DNA of 64,000 nucleotides from Acidobacteriota bacterium (GCA_018268915.1 JAFDVQ010000015.1:1-64000), one strand, 5' to 3'; counted from the first letter of the stretch, positions 36,015-45,550 are shown. Notes: a model not told the origin generated them from the sequence alone. A program made the numbers and translations.

Positions 36015-36941
36015 GTGAAACCCGACATGAAAGTGCAGTTCGCTGGCATCGAGTTGAACAGCCCGGTCATCGCTGCCAGCGGCACTTTTGGATACGGCAT
36101 CGAATTTGAAGAGATCATCTCTCTCGATCGCATCGGCGCCTTCGTCACCAAGGGCATCTCGCTCGAGCCCATCCAGGGGCACGCCGCTCCCCGCATCATT
36201 CAAACCGCCGCCGGCATGCTCAACGCCATCGGACTCCAGAACATCGGCGTCGCCGAATTCATCGACAAGAAGCTCCCCGCCCTCCGCAACTACCCCTCCT
36301 GCAAGTGCATCGTCAACGTCTTCGGCTACACCGTCGGCGAATACAAGGGAGTAGTCGAGCGGCTCAACGACGCCGAAGGGATCGCGGCCTTCGAGCTCAA
36401 CGTCTCCTGCCCCAACGTCCATGCCGGCGGCATGGCGTTCGGCTCCGACTGCGGCTCGCTCGAATATCTCGTCCGCGAAGTCAAAGCCGTCGCCAAACGC
36501 CCCATCATCGTCAAGCTCTCGCCCAACGTCACTTCCATCGCGCAGATGGCCCGCACCTGTGCGCAATCCGGCGCCGACGCCATCAGCCTCGTCAATACCT
36601 TCCTCGCGATGTCCATCGACGTCGAGACGCGCAAGCCGCGACTCACCAACGTTACCGGGGGCCTCTCCGGGCCTGCGATCAAGCCCATCGCCGTTCGCAT
36701 GGTCTACGAAGCGTCCAGGGTCGTCTCAATCCCCATCATCGGCCTCGGCGGAATCATCACTCCAGAAGATGCCGTAGAGTTCATGCTCGCCGGAGCAACA
36801 GCCGTTCAAGTCGGCACCGCCAGCTACGCCGACCCCCGCGCCACTGAACGCCTCGCCAAGGGCCTCGCCTCCTGGTGCCGCAGCCACCACGTCGAACGCG
36901 TAGCGTCTCTCACGGGGTCCCTCGAACTCCCTCCGAAATAG
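36015..36941 (+). CDS. pyrD: Dihydroorotate dehydrogenase, type 1B
   Basis: The 308-residue FMN enzyme oxidises dihydroorotate to orotate in pyrimidine synthesis. Characteristic parts are PVIAASGTFGYGIEF, GIAAFELNVSCPNVHAGG with the catalytic Cys (type 1), and VKLSPNVTSI. The flavin-phosphate loop is GLGGIITPEDAVEFMLAGATAVQVG. The size and Cys base identify class 1B, which normally partners with a PyrK-type electron transfer subunit that is not seen here. The GTG at 36015 or the ATG at 36027 may be the start, and GAGGA lies before the GTG. Confidence 0.95.
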   Translation: MKPDMKVQFAGIELNSPVIAASGTFGYGIEFEEIISLDRIGAFVTKGISLEPIQGHAAPRIIQTAAGMLNAIGLQNIGVAEFIDKKLPALRNYPSCKCIVNVFGYTVGEYKGVVERLNDAEGIAAFELNVSCPNVHAGGMAFGSDCGSLEYLVREVKAVAKRPIIVKLSPNVTSIAQMARTCAQSGADAISLVNTFLAMSIDVETRKPRLTNVTGGLSGPAIKPIAVRMVYEASRVVSIPIIGLGGIITPEDAVEFMLAGATAVQVGTASYADPRATERLAKGLASWCRSHHVERVASLTGSLELPPK

Positions 36942-36964
36942 ATATCGATTGGATTCTAGAAAGT

Positions 36965-36998
36965 GGGTGCCCCCGGTCCCTCGCCTTTGGGGACCGGA
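36965..36998. repeat. GGGTGCCCC palindrome, copy G
   Basis: GGGTGCCCCCGGTCCC-TCGCCTTT-GGGGACCGG lies 23 bp after the pyrD stop. Together with copy H it forms a second stem subfamily. Confidence 0.75.
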
Positions 36999-37153
36999 TC
37001 TACCAACATTATTTGTTTTCAATCTCTCCCGCTTTCCTCATCACCGAGGTCTCACACAAGATCAGATTTCGTAATCCCCTCATTACCAGAGATACCTCCG
37101 ATCACTTCACAGGCCGGTGTAGTGTTAAGTCCACCCCACAAGGGAGGCATCGG

Positions 37154-37402
37154 ATGATTGTCGCAACGAGATCCGCACCGAACATTCTCCTGTTTCTGTG
37201 CAGCACGACAGCAATATTGATGACGCTCTCCGGCCTCGCATTTCTTTTCGGAACGCACGTCTTCACCACGTTCAGCCGCGGCCCTCGCATCCTCGGTGAG
37301 ACCGACGCTATTTCAGTCGCCCTGATCTTCGGAGGCATCGCCGTCGCACTCAAGACAATTGAAATCGGCCTTCGTGCAGAAAAGGAATCTCCTCTGGAGT
37401 AG
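37154..37402 (+). CDS. Small two-helix membrane protein
   Basis: The 82-residue protein has two hydrophobic segments (NILLFLCSTTAILMTLSGLAFLFG and DAISVALIFGGIAVALKTIEIGL). The ATG at 37154 is chosen because GGGAGG lies 7 nt upstream. The longer in-frame extension has no coding character and crosses a repeat. No family is recognised. The function is unknown. Confidence 0.6.
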   Translation: MIVATRSAPNILLFLCSTTAILMTLSGLAFLFGTHVFTTFSRGPRILGETDAISVALIFGGIAVALKTIEIGLRAEKESPLE

Positions 37403-37437
37403 AGCGACCGGCGAATGCACCCTGCACAACAACACTG

Positions 37438-37500
37438 ACTGTCATTCTGAGCGAAGCCAGCCCGCCAGGACTGGCGCAGCCGAAGAACCCGCAGTTCCTC
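37438..37500. repeat. TCATTCTGAGCGAAG-type repeat, copy 3
   Basis: GTCATTCTGAGCGAAGCC is followed by a CCAGCCCGCCAGGACTGG inverted pair and then CCGAAGAACCCGCAGTT. It is the best-preserved copy of this family here. Confidence 0.75.
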
Positions 37501-37589
37501 CTGCACCTCTCAAAACCGCTCATCGTAACCCCCGCTCCGCCCTTAGCTAAAAGACCCGAGAAGCCTCCTGCTGTAAGCTCATCTCCGAG

Positions 37590-38741
37590 ATGAAAAACAC
37601 TCGTCTGGCTCTGTTTCTTTCTGCGCTCTTTGTCATCGCTCCCTGCACGCAATCTCAGACGACCGCCCGCCCTCCCATGAGCGAGCTCGAAGCCGCAGGT
37701 GATCAGCCCGACGACCCCGGCCCACTCGCAACGGGCCTCTCCCCAAAACTCAAGCGCCGCGACATCCAGAAGGCCATGAAGCTCGTCGCCGGCTGGCAGA
37801 TCAAGCACTCCGACGACCGTTACAACATCGACTGGACATACGCCGCGCTCTACGACGGCCTCCTCGCCGCCTCACGCACTACCGGCGATCCCCGCTACCA
37901 CGACTGGGTGCTCAAAGTTGCGCGCGACTACAAGTGGCAGCTCGCCCCGCGCTTCTCCCACGCCGACGACGAAGCCATCGGACTCACCTACCTCGCCTTC
38001 TACAACGAGAGCCACAGCCCCGAGCAGTTCGCCCCCACGCGCGAAGGCATGGACAAGCTCATCGCCCGTCCTGACGATCCCGCCAAGAATCTCTGGTGGT
38101 GGTGCGACGCCCTCTACATGGCCCCTAAGGTCCTCGCGCAACTTTCCCTCACCACTAGCGACCATCGCTACATCGACTTCATGGATCACGAGTGGTGGAT
38201 CACATCAAAGGCCCTCTACGATCCCGCCGAGCACCTCTACTACCGCGACGACCGCTTCCTCACCCAGCGCGAAGCCAACGGCCAGAAAATCTTCTGGTCC
38301 CGTGGCAACGGGTGGGTTCTCGCCGGTCTCGCCATGGTCCTCGACCGCATGCCTGCGGACTATCCCTCGCGCTCGAAGTACATTGAGCAATACAAGCAGA
38401 TGGCCGAGCGCATCGGTGCGCTTCAGCCCGCTGACGGCGTCTGGCGCGCCAGCCTTCTCGATCCCGGCTCCTACCCCAACCCTGAAATGTCCGGAACCGC
38501 CTTTTTCACCTATGGCCTCGCATGGGGAATCCACCACGGCCTGCTCGACCGCAAAAAATATCTCCCTATCGTCATGAAAAGCTGGCAGGGGCTTCTCGCC
38601 CACGTCTACGCCGATGGCCGCCTCGGCTCCATCCAGCCCATCGGCGGAGAGCCCGGAAAATTCAAGCCATCCTCCAGCTACGTCTACGGAGTAGGCGCCT
38701 TCCTCCTCGCCGGCTCCGAACTCAACCAGATCGCAAAGTGA
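37590..38741 (+). CDS. Exported glycoside hydrolase family 88/105-like enzyme
   Basis: The 383-residue protein has a signal peptide (ALFLSALFVIAPCTQSQ). An (alpha/alpha)6-barrel-like sequence follows with repeats such as YNIDWTYAALYDGLLAASRTTGD, WWWCDALYMAPKVLAQLS and IFWSRGNGWVLAGLAMVL. The conserved Asp of WCDAL and the tryptophan-rich RGNGW motif are typical of unsaturated rhamnogalacturonyl hydrolases (YteR/YesR type). These cleave unsaturated galacturonic residues from pectin fragments left by lyases. No pectin lyase is next to it. It acts outside the cytosol. Confidence 0.88.
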   Translation: MKNTRLALFLSALFVIAPCTQSQTTARPPMSELEAAGDQPDDPGPLATGLSPKLKRRDIQKAMKLVAGWQIKHSDDRYNIDWTYAALYDGLLAASRTTGDPRYHDWVLKVARDYKWQLAPRFSHADDEAIGLTYLAFYNESHSPEQFAPTREGMDKLIARPDDPAKNLWWWCDALYMAPKVLAQLSLTTSDHRYIDFMDHEWWITSKALYDPAEHLYYRDDRFLTQREANGQKIFWSRGNGWVLAGLAMVLDRMPADYPSRSKYIEQYKQMAERIGALQPADGVWRASLLDPGSYPNPEMSGTAFFTYGLAWGIHHGLLDRKKYLPIVMKSWQGLLAHVYADGRLGSIQPIGGEPGKFKPSSSYVYGVGAFLLAGSELNQIAK

Positions 38742-38829
38742 TTGCCGGTTCGCGATCAATTTCGATTTTCGAACTAGGTGACCGCTCAACGACAGCCATC
38801 ATTGTGCAACGATCCGTAAGACAAGATGG

Positions 38830-38876
38830 CTGTCACCCTGAGCGAGCACAGCGAGTCGAAGGACCCGCAGTCGGCT
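38830..38876. repeat. TCATTCTGAGCGAAG-type repeat, copy 4
   Basis: CTGTCACCCTGAGCGAGCACAGCGAGTCGAAGGACCCGCAG is a related but shorter member, lying between the GH88/105 gene and the next gene. Confidence 0.6.
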
Positions 38877-38934
38877 TTTCCCAACTCAGACGACTAGAAG
38901 ATGACGGGCTATTCACCAAAGGCAGTACCCGCGC

Positions 38935-39252
38935 TCAACGAACTTCGAACTGAAATCCAACCAGGATCTGATCGCCGGTCCGATTCCACTTCACCGCCGC
39001 ATGATCCAGTGGAGCACCGTCGCGATACACCGTCACGTTCGCGCCATTCTCTGGACAAGTGCTGGCAGCACCTCGCCCTGCGGCATCCACCTGCACGATT
39101 TCTGCCGGCAGACCGGCATGCGCCTTGCAGTCGACGAGCACCGATCCGCTGAAGCCATGTGGCACCTGAACCTTGATGCTCTTGCTGCCGCGGCACATCG
39201 GCAGGCACAGAAAGAGCGCAGACAGCAGAAGGAAATAGGGATATCGTTTCAC
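38935..39252 (-). CDS. Exported small hypothetical protein
   Basis: Taken from the GTG at 39252, the protein has 105 residues with a hydrophobic signal (YFLLLSALFLCLPMC) that may be a lipoprotein signal ending at Cys. The mature part looks like a small beta-sandwich, with IKVQVPHGFSGSVLVDCKAH and TVYRDGAPLDHAAVKWN. An in-frame upstream ATG adds 30 residues without coding look. No family is recognised. Confidence 0.6.
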   Translation of the reverse strand: MKRYPYFLLLSALFLCLPMCRGSKSIKVQVPHGFSGSVLVDCKAHAGLPAEIVQVDAAGRGAASTCPENGANVTVYRDGAPLDHAAVKWNRTGDQILVGFQFEVR

Positions 39253-39363
39253 GTTGAATGAAGAGTACGCGGAAGTGTTTCCACCGTCAACGAGCCCAAG
39301 GCTGATCTCAGTCTTCAGATGAGAGATCAGGTCCCTCGTCACCTTGTTCCCTGGTCCCCTGTT

Positions 39364-41823
39364 TTATTCCGCTCTCAACGCCTCGACTGCATTCACATTC
39401 GCGGCACGCGTCGCCGGCACCGCTGCAGCAATTACAGCCGCCGCCAGAATCGCAAATGCCGAAGCAGCAAACGCCAGGACACCCGGCTTGCCCAGTGCCG
39501 TCAGATACGAAGCTGCGGCCTGATCCAGCCCGAAGCCAAGCAGGGCCCCGACACCAACGCCAATCAGCGCCATCGCCAGACCATCCACCAGTACGTCTTT
39601 CAGAATGTCGCGTCGTTGAGCGCCCAACGCCATCCTGATACCGAACTCTCGCGTCCTACTGCTCACCGAGAAGGCCAGCACGCCGGCCACACCCACAACC
39701 GAGATCAACAATGCCACAGCCGCGAACCCGCCAAATACCACCGCATTCAGTTTGTCCGGCGTCAGCACCTCCGCGCGCACATCGCCCAGCGTGCTCGCCT
39801 TCTCGACAGGCTGATCGTTCGACATCTCGTGAATCGTCCTGCTGATCGCGGGCACCAGGGCATACGGATCCTGATGTGCCCGGATGAACAACCTTCCACC
39901 CCATCCTTCTTGTTCGACCGGCTGATAGATCGTCTTCGCCGGGGTAGGAATGATGTTCTCGTCATCGAAGTCCGGCACCACGGCGATAATGCGCCGCGCC
40001 TCCGTGCTGATTCCGATGAACTTCATCACTCCGTCGGTCCACTGCAGTTTCCGGTTCACCGCATTCTGCCCCGGATACAGCTCGTTCGCCAGGCTCTGGC
40101 TGATGATCACCACGCGCTCAGAACCTTCTTTGTCGCCCTCGTTGAAATCGCGACCGGCTGCGATCGGCACGCCGAACGTCGCAAAGAAGCCAGGCGACAC
40201 CGACCGGAAGCTAGCCCGGAAATCCTGCCCATCCGCGCGCCTCGCGCCCTGGGCTGCAAACGCAAAGCTGATATTCAGCCCGCGATCATCTCTCCAAGGC
40301 GCGCTGAATCCCGACGATACGTGCTCCACACCCGGCAAAGCGCCAATACGCCGCGAAACCTCGCGGTAGAACTGCCTCACCTGCTCGTCGGTCTTGCCAT
40401 ACGACATCACCGGCAGATTGATCGCCATCACCTTTGCTGCATCAAATGGCGGCCGCGTCTGTTCCAGCGTGAACAACGTCTTCATCAGCACGCATGCCCC
40501 CGCCAACAGCAGGAACGAAGCCGTGATCTGCGTGACGGCAAACACACGCAGCCGCTTGCTGCTCCCGCCGCTACCCGACCGAACTCCGCGCGCCGCCAAC
40601 CCGCCCTGCGTATTGTTTGGCGAAGGCAGCCGGGGAATGTACGCCAGAAACACCGCCGCCACCAGCGCGAGCGCGACACCAAACCACACAAGATTGAAGT
40701 CCAGCGACAGGTCTTTCGCTCGCACAGAGAATCGCGCCGCGTACCGTCCCAGTTCGTACACCATCGGAATTGCCAGCAGAATCGCCGCGATCGCTCCACT
40801 TCCGCAGAGCACCACGCCCTCAGCGAGAAGCGAACGCCGAATAGCCGCCACGCTCGCTCCCAGCGCCATTCTCACCGCAAGCTCTGACTCCCTCCTCACT
40901 GTCCGCGCCAGCACAAGGTTCGCGACATTCGAGCTGGCAATCACAAATAGCAGCCCCGCAGCCGCAAACAGAATCCACAGAATCGCGTTCGCCCGCGCAT
41001 TGATCTGATCGTGCATCCGCGTCACATCGATCGCATAGTGATCTCCCGGCTTGTAGACCTCTGGATGTGCGGAGATCATCCCGCCGTACACGGTTCTCAG
41101 CTCTGTCCGTGCCTGATCCACTGTTGCGCCCGGAGCGAGCCGTCCGAAGACCTCTGTCATCCGATGTTCACGTCCCTGCACCATCGTTGCCGACAAGTGA
41201 TGCGGGCTCGTCACTACATTTGAGATGATCTCCGTCGCTACCGGATACGGCACCGCCGGCTCCAGCACGCCCACCACAGTCGCCGACCGCGCTCCCTGCA
41301 GTCCCTCGAGTCGCACCTGTTTGCCCAGCACGCTCGGATCCGAGTGCATCTGCGATTTCCAGAAGCTGTTCGTTAACACCACCGCTCCCGCCGCATTCTG
41401 CCCATCGTCTCCCGGCCCAAGCAGACGGCCTAAAACCGGCTTGAGCCCCATGACCTCGAAGTAATGTCCGTCGACCACGCCCGCCGGAATCTCCCGCGGC
41501 GTTCCCAGTCCGATCACCGTGAAGTCAGTCTCCGAGAAAGTGCCAAGCTCGGTGATCGACTTCAGATTGCCATCCAGATCGTGAATCTCCGGTACGGAAA
41601 ACGTCGCATTCGTTACTCCCAGGCCCTGCGCGCTCTGCCGCAGATAAAGCAGCCGATCCTCATCCCGGTTCGCCAGGGGCCGCAGCAGCACCGCGCGCAC
41701 CACGCTGAAGATCGCCGCATTCGCACCAATACCCAGCGCCAGGGTAAGCGCCACCGTAAACCACAACGCGCGTACACGCGACAGAGAGCGTATAGCGATC
41801 TTCAGATCATGAAGAAACGACAT
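39364..41823 (-). CDS. ADOP-type MacB/FtsX permease
   Basis: The start is set at the ATG at 41823 because GGAGGT lies 7 nt before it. An ATG 14 codons upstream has no such site. The 819-residue protein has two MacB_PCD/FtsX halves. The first begins with LALGIGANAAIFSVVRAVLL (about residue 25), with FtsX helices near 280-410. The second begins with FAVTQITASFLLLAGACVLM (about 440), with helices near 690-815. It lacks the cytosolic ADOP domain and has no adjacent ATPase. It is divergent from a MarR gene, which probably controls it. Confidence 0.9.
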   Translation of the reverse strand: MSFLHDLKIAIRSLSRVRALWFTVALTLALGIGANAAIFSVVRAVLLRPLANRDEDRLLYLRQSAQGLGVTNATFSVPEIHDLDGNLKSITELGTFSETDFTVIGLGTPREIPAGVVDGHYFEVMGLKPVLGRLLGPGDDGQNAAGAVVLTNSFWKSQMHSDPSVLGKQVRLEGLQGARSATVVGVLEPAVPYPVATEIISNVVTSPHHLSATMVQGREHRMTEVFGRLAPGATVDQARTELRTVYGGMISAHPEVYKPGDHYAIDVTRMHDQINARANAILWILFAAAGLLFVIASSNVANLVLARTVRRESELAVRMALGASVAAIRRSLLAEGVVLCGSGAIAAILLAIPMVYELGRYAARFSVRAKDLSLDFNLVWFGVALALVAAVFLAYIPRLPSPNNTQGGLAARGVRSGSGGSSKRLRVFAVTQITASFLLLAGACVLMKTLFTLEQTRPPFDAAKVMAINLPVMSYGKTDEQVRQFYREVSRRIGALPGVEHVSSGFSAPWRDDRGLNISFAFAAQGARRADGQDFRASFRSVSPGFFATFGVPIAAGRDFNEGDKEGSERVVIISQSLANELYPGQNAVNRKLQWTDGVMKFIGISTEARRIIAVVPDFDDENIIPTPAKTIYQPVEQEGWGGRLFIRAHQDPYALVPAISRTIHEMSNDQPVEKASTLGDVRAEVLTPDKLNAVVFGGFAAVALLISVVGVAGVLAFSVSSRTREFGIRMALGAQRRDILKDVLVDGLAMALIGVGVGALLGFGLDQAAASYLTALGKPGVLAFAASAFAILAAAVIAAAVPATRAANVNAVEALRAE

Positions 41824-41973
41824 CAGGCGACCTCCGAGGGGAATCGGGAATACTGACTCCGGCATTCATGACTAAACACCGGTTTCCGTTTAATTGTTCA
41901 TCTTATCGTCGAATGAGCCAGCATGAAATCGACATCCGAAATGGCTTTTTTTCGATGAACTCTACAACCAGAA

Positions 41974-42000
41974 TTGACAGATACGTTGATATCAACTATT
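41974..42000 (+). promoter_or_regulatory. Candidate promoter with MarR-type operator
   Basis: TTGACA (41974-41979) and TATTCT (41995-42000) are 15 bp apart. The spacer holds the perfect palindrome GTTGATATCAAC (41983-41994), of the TTGA-n-TCAA type bound by many MarR proteins. It lies about 50 bp before the preferred MarR start and would allow autorepression and control of the divergent permease. Confidence 0.5.
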
Positions 42001-42047
42001 CTTGGCTTGTGTCAAGTGCAAATACGCTGCCATTCGTCACAACGTTG

Positions 42048-42455
42048 ATGGTCAAAGATCGTTGTCTTTGCCTTCACGTGCAGCGTGCAGCACGAGCTCT
42101 CGGACGTCGCTTCGACGAAGAACTCCGCCCTTTCGATCTGACCAACGGACAGTTCTCGCTCCTCATGTCTCTCAACCGCCCCGAGCCCCCTCCGATGGGC
42201 CCCGTCGCTGCCCTGCTCGCCATGGACCGCACAACCCTGACAGCCGCGTTGAAGCCGCTCGAACGCCGCGGTCTTCTCAAAATCAAAAGCGACCCGAAAG
42301 ACGGCCGCAGCCGCATCCTCATCCTCACGGACAAAGGACGCGAACTGGTTGCTCGCGCTCTCCCCGTCTGGCTGAAGACTCACGAGGATATCGAAAACAA
42401 GTCTCCGTCGATCGACTGGAATCTTCTCCGCGAAAATCTGCGCGCCATTTCTTGA
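42048..42455 (+). CDS. MarR-family transcriptional regulator
   Basis: The ATG at 42048 is preferred because the longer frame would cross the promoter-operator. It gives 135 residues, which begin with CLCLHVQRAARALGRRFDEEL, a typical MarR first helix. The winged helix follows, with TNGQFSLLMSLN, MDRTTLTAALKPLERRGLLKI and DPKDGRSRILILTDKGREL. The two cysteines near the N terminus could sense oxidants, as in other MarR proteins, but this is inference. It is divergent from the ADOP permease. Confidence 0.85.
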   Translation: MVKDRCLCLHVQRAARALGRRFDEELRPFDLTNGQFSLLMSLNRPEPPPMGPVAALLAMDRTTLTAALKPLERRGLLKIKSDPKDGRSRILILTDKGRELVARALPVWLKTHEDIENKSPSIDWNLLRENLRAIS

Positions 42456-42729
42456 TTGCACGCTGCGAGACCCACTCGTCGAAATAATCGAGATTGGCGG
42501 AAGCGCGTGCGAGTCGAACACACCGTTGCCCATCAGGACGACCGCCGGTTTTGAAGACCGGGAGGATCACCGGATCCCAAGCGCTTCCATACTGTGAACT
42601 GAGTTGGCCGCCGCAACTCTCACTGCATGTTGAGAACAGACGCCACTTCCCATCATACGTTCCGGTCGCGGTGAACTCATCCATCGTCCACGAACTCAGA
42701 ACTGAAGACTGGCGGCTGGCAACTGGAAA
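42456..42729. other. Stretch without a clear gene
   Basis: A minus-strand frame (starting near 42684) resembles a Cys-containing protein fragment (TYDGKWRLFSTCSESCGG) but runs into the MarR gene. Near its upstream end is a low-complexity ACTGAAGACTGGCGGCTGGCAAC run. It may be a remnant and is not called as a gene. Confidence 0.4.
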
Positions 42730-44007
42730 TCAGAAATACGTCTTAACGACATCCACCACGTTGTAGTTCCCGTCCAGAATGGACAGAACCCGCCATTTGT
42801 CGAAGGTCAGGCACGGGTGCGAAATATTAAAGCCAACCATGTCGCCGACCCGAACGTCATCGCCTGGCGCGATCTTCAAATACCCGTGCTGATCCATCAG
42901 CTTCGTGGTCTCCCAGTGTGAGGGAGCCGCGTGAGGCTCTTTGCTGCCGGGCCGGAAGTGCAATGCCGGACTGGGAAGGCCTGAATCGAAAGCGGCGTCT
43001 CGTCTTCCCATCGCCACCACTGCCAGCTCGGGTTCCGGGATCGACTGCACATAAGTCCAGACATGCAGTGCCGGCACCAAACCAGACCGCATCTCCCGCG
43101 CAATCGGATTCGAATCCAGAATTCGATGCTGTTGCGTCGCGTAGTTCCCCACATCGTGCGTCAAATAGCATCCCGGCCGCAGCACGATCTCAACTGCGTC
43201 TCCAAATCCGGCGGCTGCAAATTCCTCCGCGACTACGTCGTACCAGGCTGAACCCGCGCCCGATATCAAAGCCGGATGGCGGCCGATACGCTTCTCGCTA
43301 AGAATGCGCTTCAAGACCCCGCTGCCGCGCCTCAGATAGCTCCGGATACTCTCTTCGTCCTTGAGTACGCCTTCATACATTTCGATGCCGCAGAGTTCGA
43401 CGACTCCCTGCGCCCGCTCTAGCGCATCGAGAACCTGCTGCAGTTGCGCGTCGTCCCTTACACCGCACCTTCCGCCTGCAACTCCAAGTTCGACCAGAAC
43501 CTGGAGCCGAGACTCTCGCCCACGGAAATACTCGCTCAGCTGATCAACATTCGCCGCCGAATCCACGAGGCAGTAGAACTCGAACTGCGAATCCGCGAGG
43601 AGCTTTTCGATTATTTCCATGTTCCGCTTGCCGACGAGCTGGTTGGCCATCAGAACCTTGCGCACACCGTGCGCGTACGCAACCTGGACTTGATGTGCCG
43701 TGGCCAGCGTGATACCCCATGCGCCTCCCTTCAGTTGCTTCTCGAAGAGACTGGGCGCCATTGTGGTTTTGCCGTGCGGAGCGAGCTTCACGCCGTAAGC
43801 GTCAATGAACTGCTGCATCCATCTCAGGTTGTGCTCAATCTTGTCTTGATACAGCACCGCTGTCGGAAGGCTCAGGTCTTCGCGCAGCAGATTCCATCCA
43901 AGCCGCACAACCTCTTCCGCAGTCGCAACCTCCGGAAGAATGCCGATTCCTTTATTCAGCGGCTCGATCGACACCGCCTCCTGCACGTGCTTCGACTCCA
44001 CTCGCAT
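42730..44007 (-). CDS. D-threonine aldolase/D-serine dehydratase-like enzyme
   Basis: The 425-residue protein has the alanine-racemase-like PLP barrel at its N terminus. TAVLYQDKIEHNLRWMQQF and LAPHGKTTMAP carry the likely PLP lysine in HGKTT, followed by the C-terminal DSD zinc region with HPCLTFDKW near residue 400. This is the family of D-threonine aldolase and eukaryotic-type D-serine dehydratase, also annotated amino acid deaminase. It acts in the cytosol on a D-amino acid. It is divergent from, and 50 bp away from, an N-acyl-D-amino-acid deacylase, which supports the substrate class. Confidence 0.88.
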   Translation of the reverse strand: MRVESKHVQEAVSIEPLNKGIGILPEVATAEEVVRLGWNLLREDLSLPTAVLYQDKIEHNLRWMQQFIDAYGVKLAPHGKTTMAPSLFEKQLKGGAWGITLATAHQVQVAYAHGVRKVLMANQLVGKRNMEIIEKLLADSQFEFYCLVDSAANVDQLSEYFRGRESRLQVLVELGVAGGRCGVRDDAQLQQVLDALERAQGVVELCGIEMYEGVLKDEESIRSYLRRGSGVLKRILSEKRIGRHPALISGAGSAWYDVVAEEFAAAGFGDAVEIVLRPGCYLTHDVGNYATQQHRILDSNPIAREMRSGLVPALHVWTYVQSIPEPELAVVAMGRRDAAFDSGLPSPALHFRPGSKEPHAAPSHWETTKLMDQHGYLKIAPGDDVRVGDMVGFNISHPCLTFDKWRVLSILDGNYNVVDVVKTYF

Positions 44008-44057
44008 ACCTGCACCTCGTCGCGCGAATCCATAGTCTATAGTCTGAATCAGCCCGC

Positions 44058-45509
44058 ATGAATTGCGACACCCTCATCCGCAATGCAAACGTGCTTGACG
44101 GTTCAGGCGCCGAGGCTCAGCTCGTCGACCTCGCCATATCTGACGGCAGAATTGTCGCCATCGGTGCTTCTCTCCGCCATGCCGCGGCAAACGCCGTCGA
44201 GGCGGACGGACTCTCTCTCGCACCCGGCTTCATCGACGTCCACACCCACGACGACACCAGCGTGATCGACACACCTGAGATGCTGCCCAAAATCTCGCAG
44301 GGCGTCACCACCGTCATCGTTGGCAACTGCGGCATCAGCGCCTCCCCGGTTCGGCTCAGAGGCGATGTGCCTGATCCGATGAATCTCCTCGGCACGCGCG
44401 AGCGCTTTCGCTACCCCGCTTTTTCCGACTACGTGAAAGCGCTCGAAGAGGCGCATCCTTCGATCAACGTCGCCGCACTGATCGGGCACACTTCGCTTCG
44501 CAACAACCACCTCGATCGCTTGGACCGTACCGCGTCAGCAGCGGAAGTCGACGCCATGCGCGCCGAGCTTGCCAACGCACTTTCCGCCGGAGCGCTCGGC
44601 CTCAGCACCGGTCTGGCCTATGCGAATGCAAACTCCGCCACTACTGAAGAAGTCCTTTCCCTCGCGGAAGCGCTCATCGGAGCGAATGCCGTCTACACCA
44701 CCCATATGCGCACCGAGACAGACGCAATCCTCGATGCCATGGATGAAGCCTTCCGCATCGGACGTTATGCGCAATCGCCCGTGGTCATCTCGCATCTCAA
44801 ATGCGCGGGAATCGCGAACTGGGGTCGCAGCACCGAGGTCCTCTCCACACTCGAAAATGCCCGCGCCTCGCAGCAGATCGGCTGCGATTGCTACCCCTAC
44901 TCCGCCGGATCCAGCACACTCGATCTCAAGCAAGTCGATCCGCGCGTCCGTATCGACATCACATGGAGTACTCCTCACCCGGAGGCCACTGGACGCACAC
45001 TTGCCGATGTCGCTGCCGATTGGGGACTATCGCACCTCCATGCTGCTCGCCGTCTCCAGCCGGCGGGCGCGATCTACCACAGCATCGACGAACAAGACAT
45101 GCGCCGGATCCTCGCACATCCCGCCACAATGATCGGCTCCGATGGTCTTCCGTGGGATAAGCACCCGCATCCCCGTCTCTGGGGTACTTATCCCCGCGTG
45201 CTGGGCCGCTACTCCCGGGACGAGAAGCTCTTCTCCCTTCCAGAAGCCATCCGCAAAATGACTTCGATGCCAGCAAAACGTTTTGGCCTCGCTCATCGCG
45301 GTCAAATCGCAGAAGGTTATGCAGCGGATCTTGTGCTCTTTGATCCCGACACAATTCGCGACACCGCTACCTTCGCAGATCCGGTTCGCGCCGCTGTTGG
45401 AATTCACTCTGTCTGGGTCAACGGGACGCTGTCGTACACTTCTCAGGGACTCACAGGGCATCGCGCGGGACGCTTTCTTCCACGCGCACGAACCGAGTGG
45501 GTTCAATAG
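44058..45509 (+). CDS. N-acyl-D-amino-acid deacylase (D-aminoacylase)
   Basis: The 483-residue protein belongs to the amidohydrolase superfamily. PGFIDVHTHDDTSV (near residue 60) holds the HxH metal ligands, with VIVGNCGISA near residue 95. SHLKCAG and the later IGSDGLPWDKHPHPRLWGTYPRVLGRYSRD (Asp) complete the site. The motif order is that of D-aminoacylases (DAN), which release D-amino acids from N-acyl derivatives. A downstream permease starts 42 bp later on the same strand, so the two form an operon. Confidence 0.92.
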   Translation: MNCDTLIRNANVLDGSGAEAQLVDLAISDGRIVAIGASLRHAAANAVEADGLSLAPGFIDVHTHDDTSVIDTPEMLPKISQGVTTVIVGNCGISASPVRLRGDVPDPMNLLGTRERFRYPAFSDYVKALEEAHPSINVAALIGHTSLRNNHLDRLDRTASAAEVDAMRAELANALSAGALGLSTGLAYANANSATTEEVLSLAEALIGANAVYTTHMRTETDAILDAMDEAFRIGRYAQSPVVISHLKCAGIANWGRSTEVLSTLENARASQQIGCDCYPYSAGSSTLDLKQVDPRVRIDITWSTPHPEATGRTLADVAADWGLSHLHAARRLQPAGAIYHSIDEQDMRRILAHPATMIGSDGLPWDKHPHPRLWGTYPRVLGRYSRDEKLFSLPEAIRKMTSMPAKRFGLAHRGQIAEGYAADLVLFDPDTIRDTATFADPVRAAVGIHSVWVNGTLSYTSQGLTGHRAGRFLPRARTEWVQ

Positions 45510-45550
45510 CACCAGCATTCATTCACATCCTATCCACGAGCCTGCCACTG

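Noticed and set aside
39319..40887. 522-codon plus-strand frame antisense to an ADOP permease
   Set aside because: It is Arg/His/Gln-rich low-complexity text with no motif. The minus-strand gene has clear family motifs.
42325..42684. Minus-strand frame with a Cys-rich segment
   Set aside because: It runs into the MarR gene and matches nothing recognised. It may be a remnant, but the evidence is too weak.
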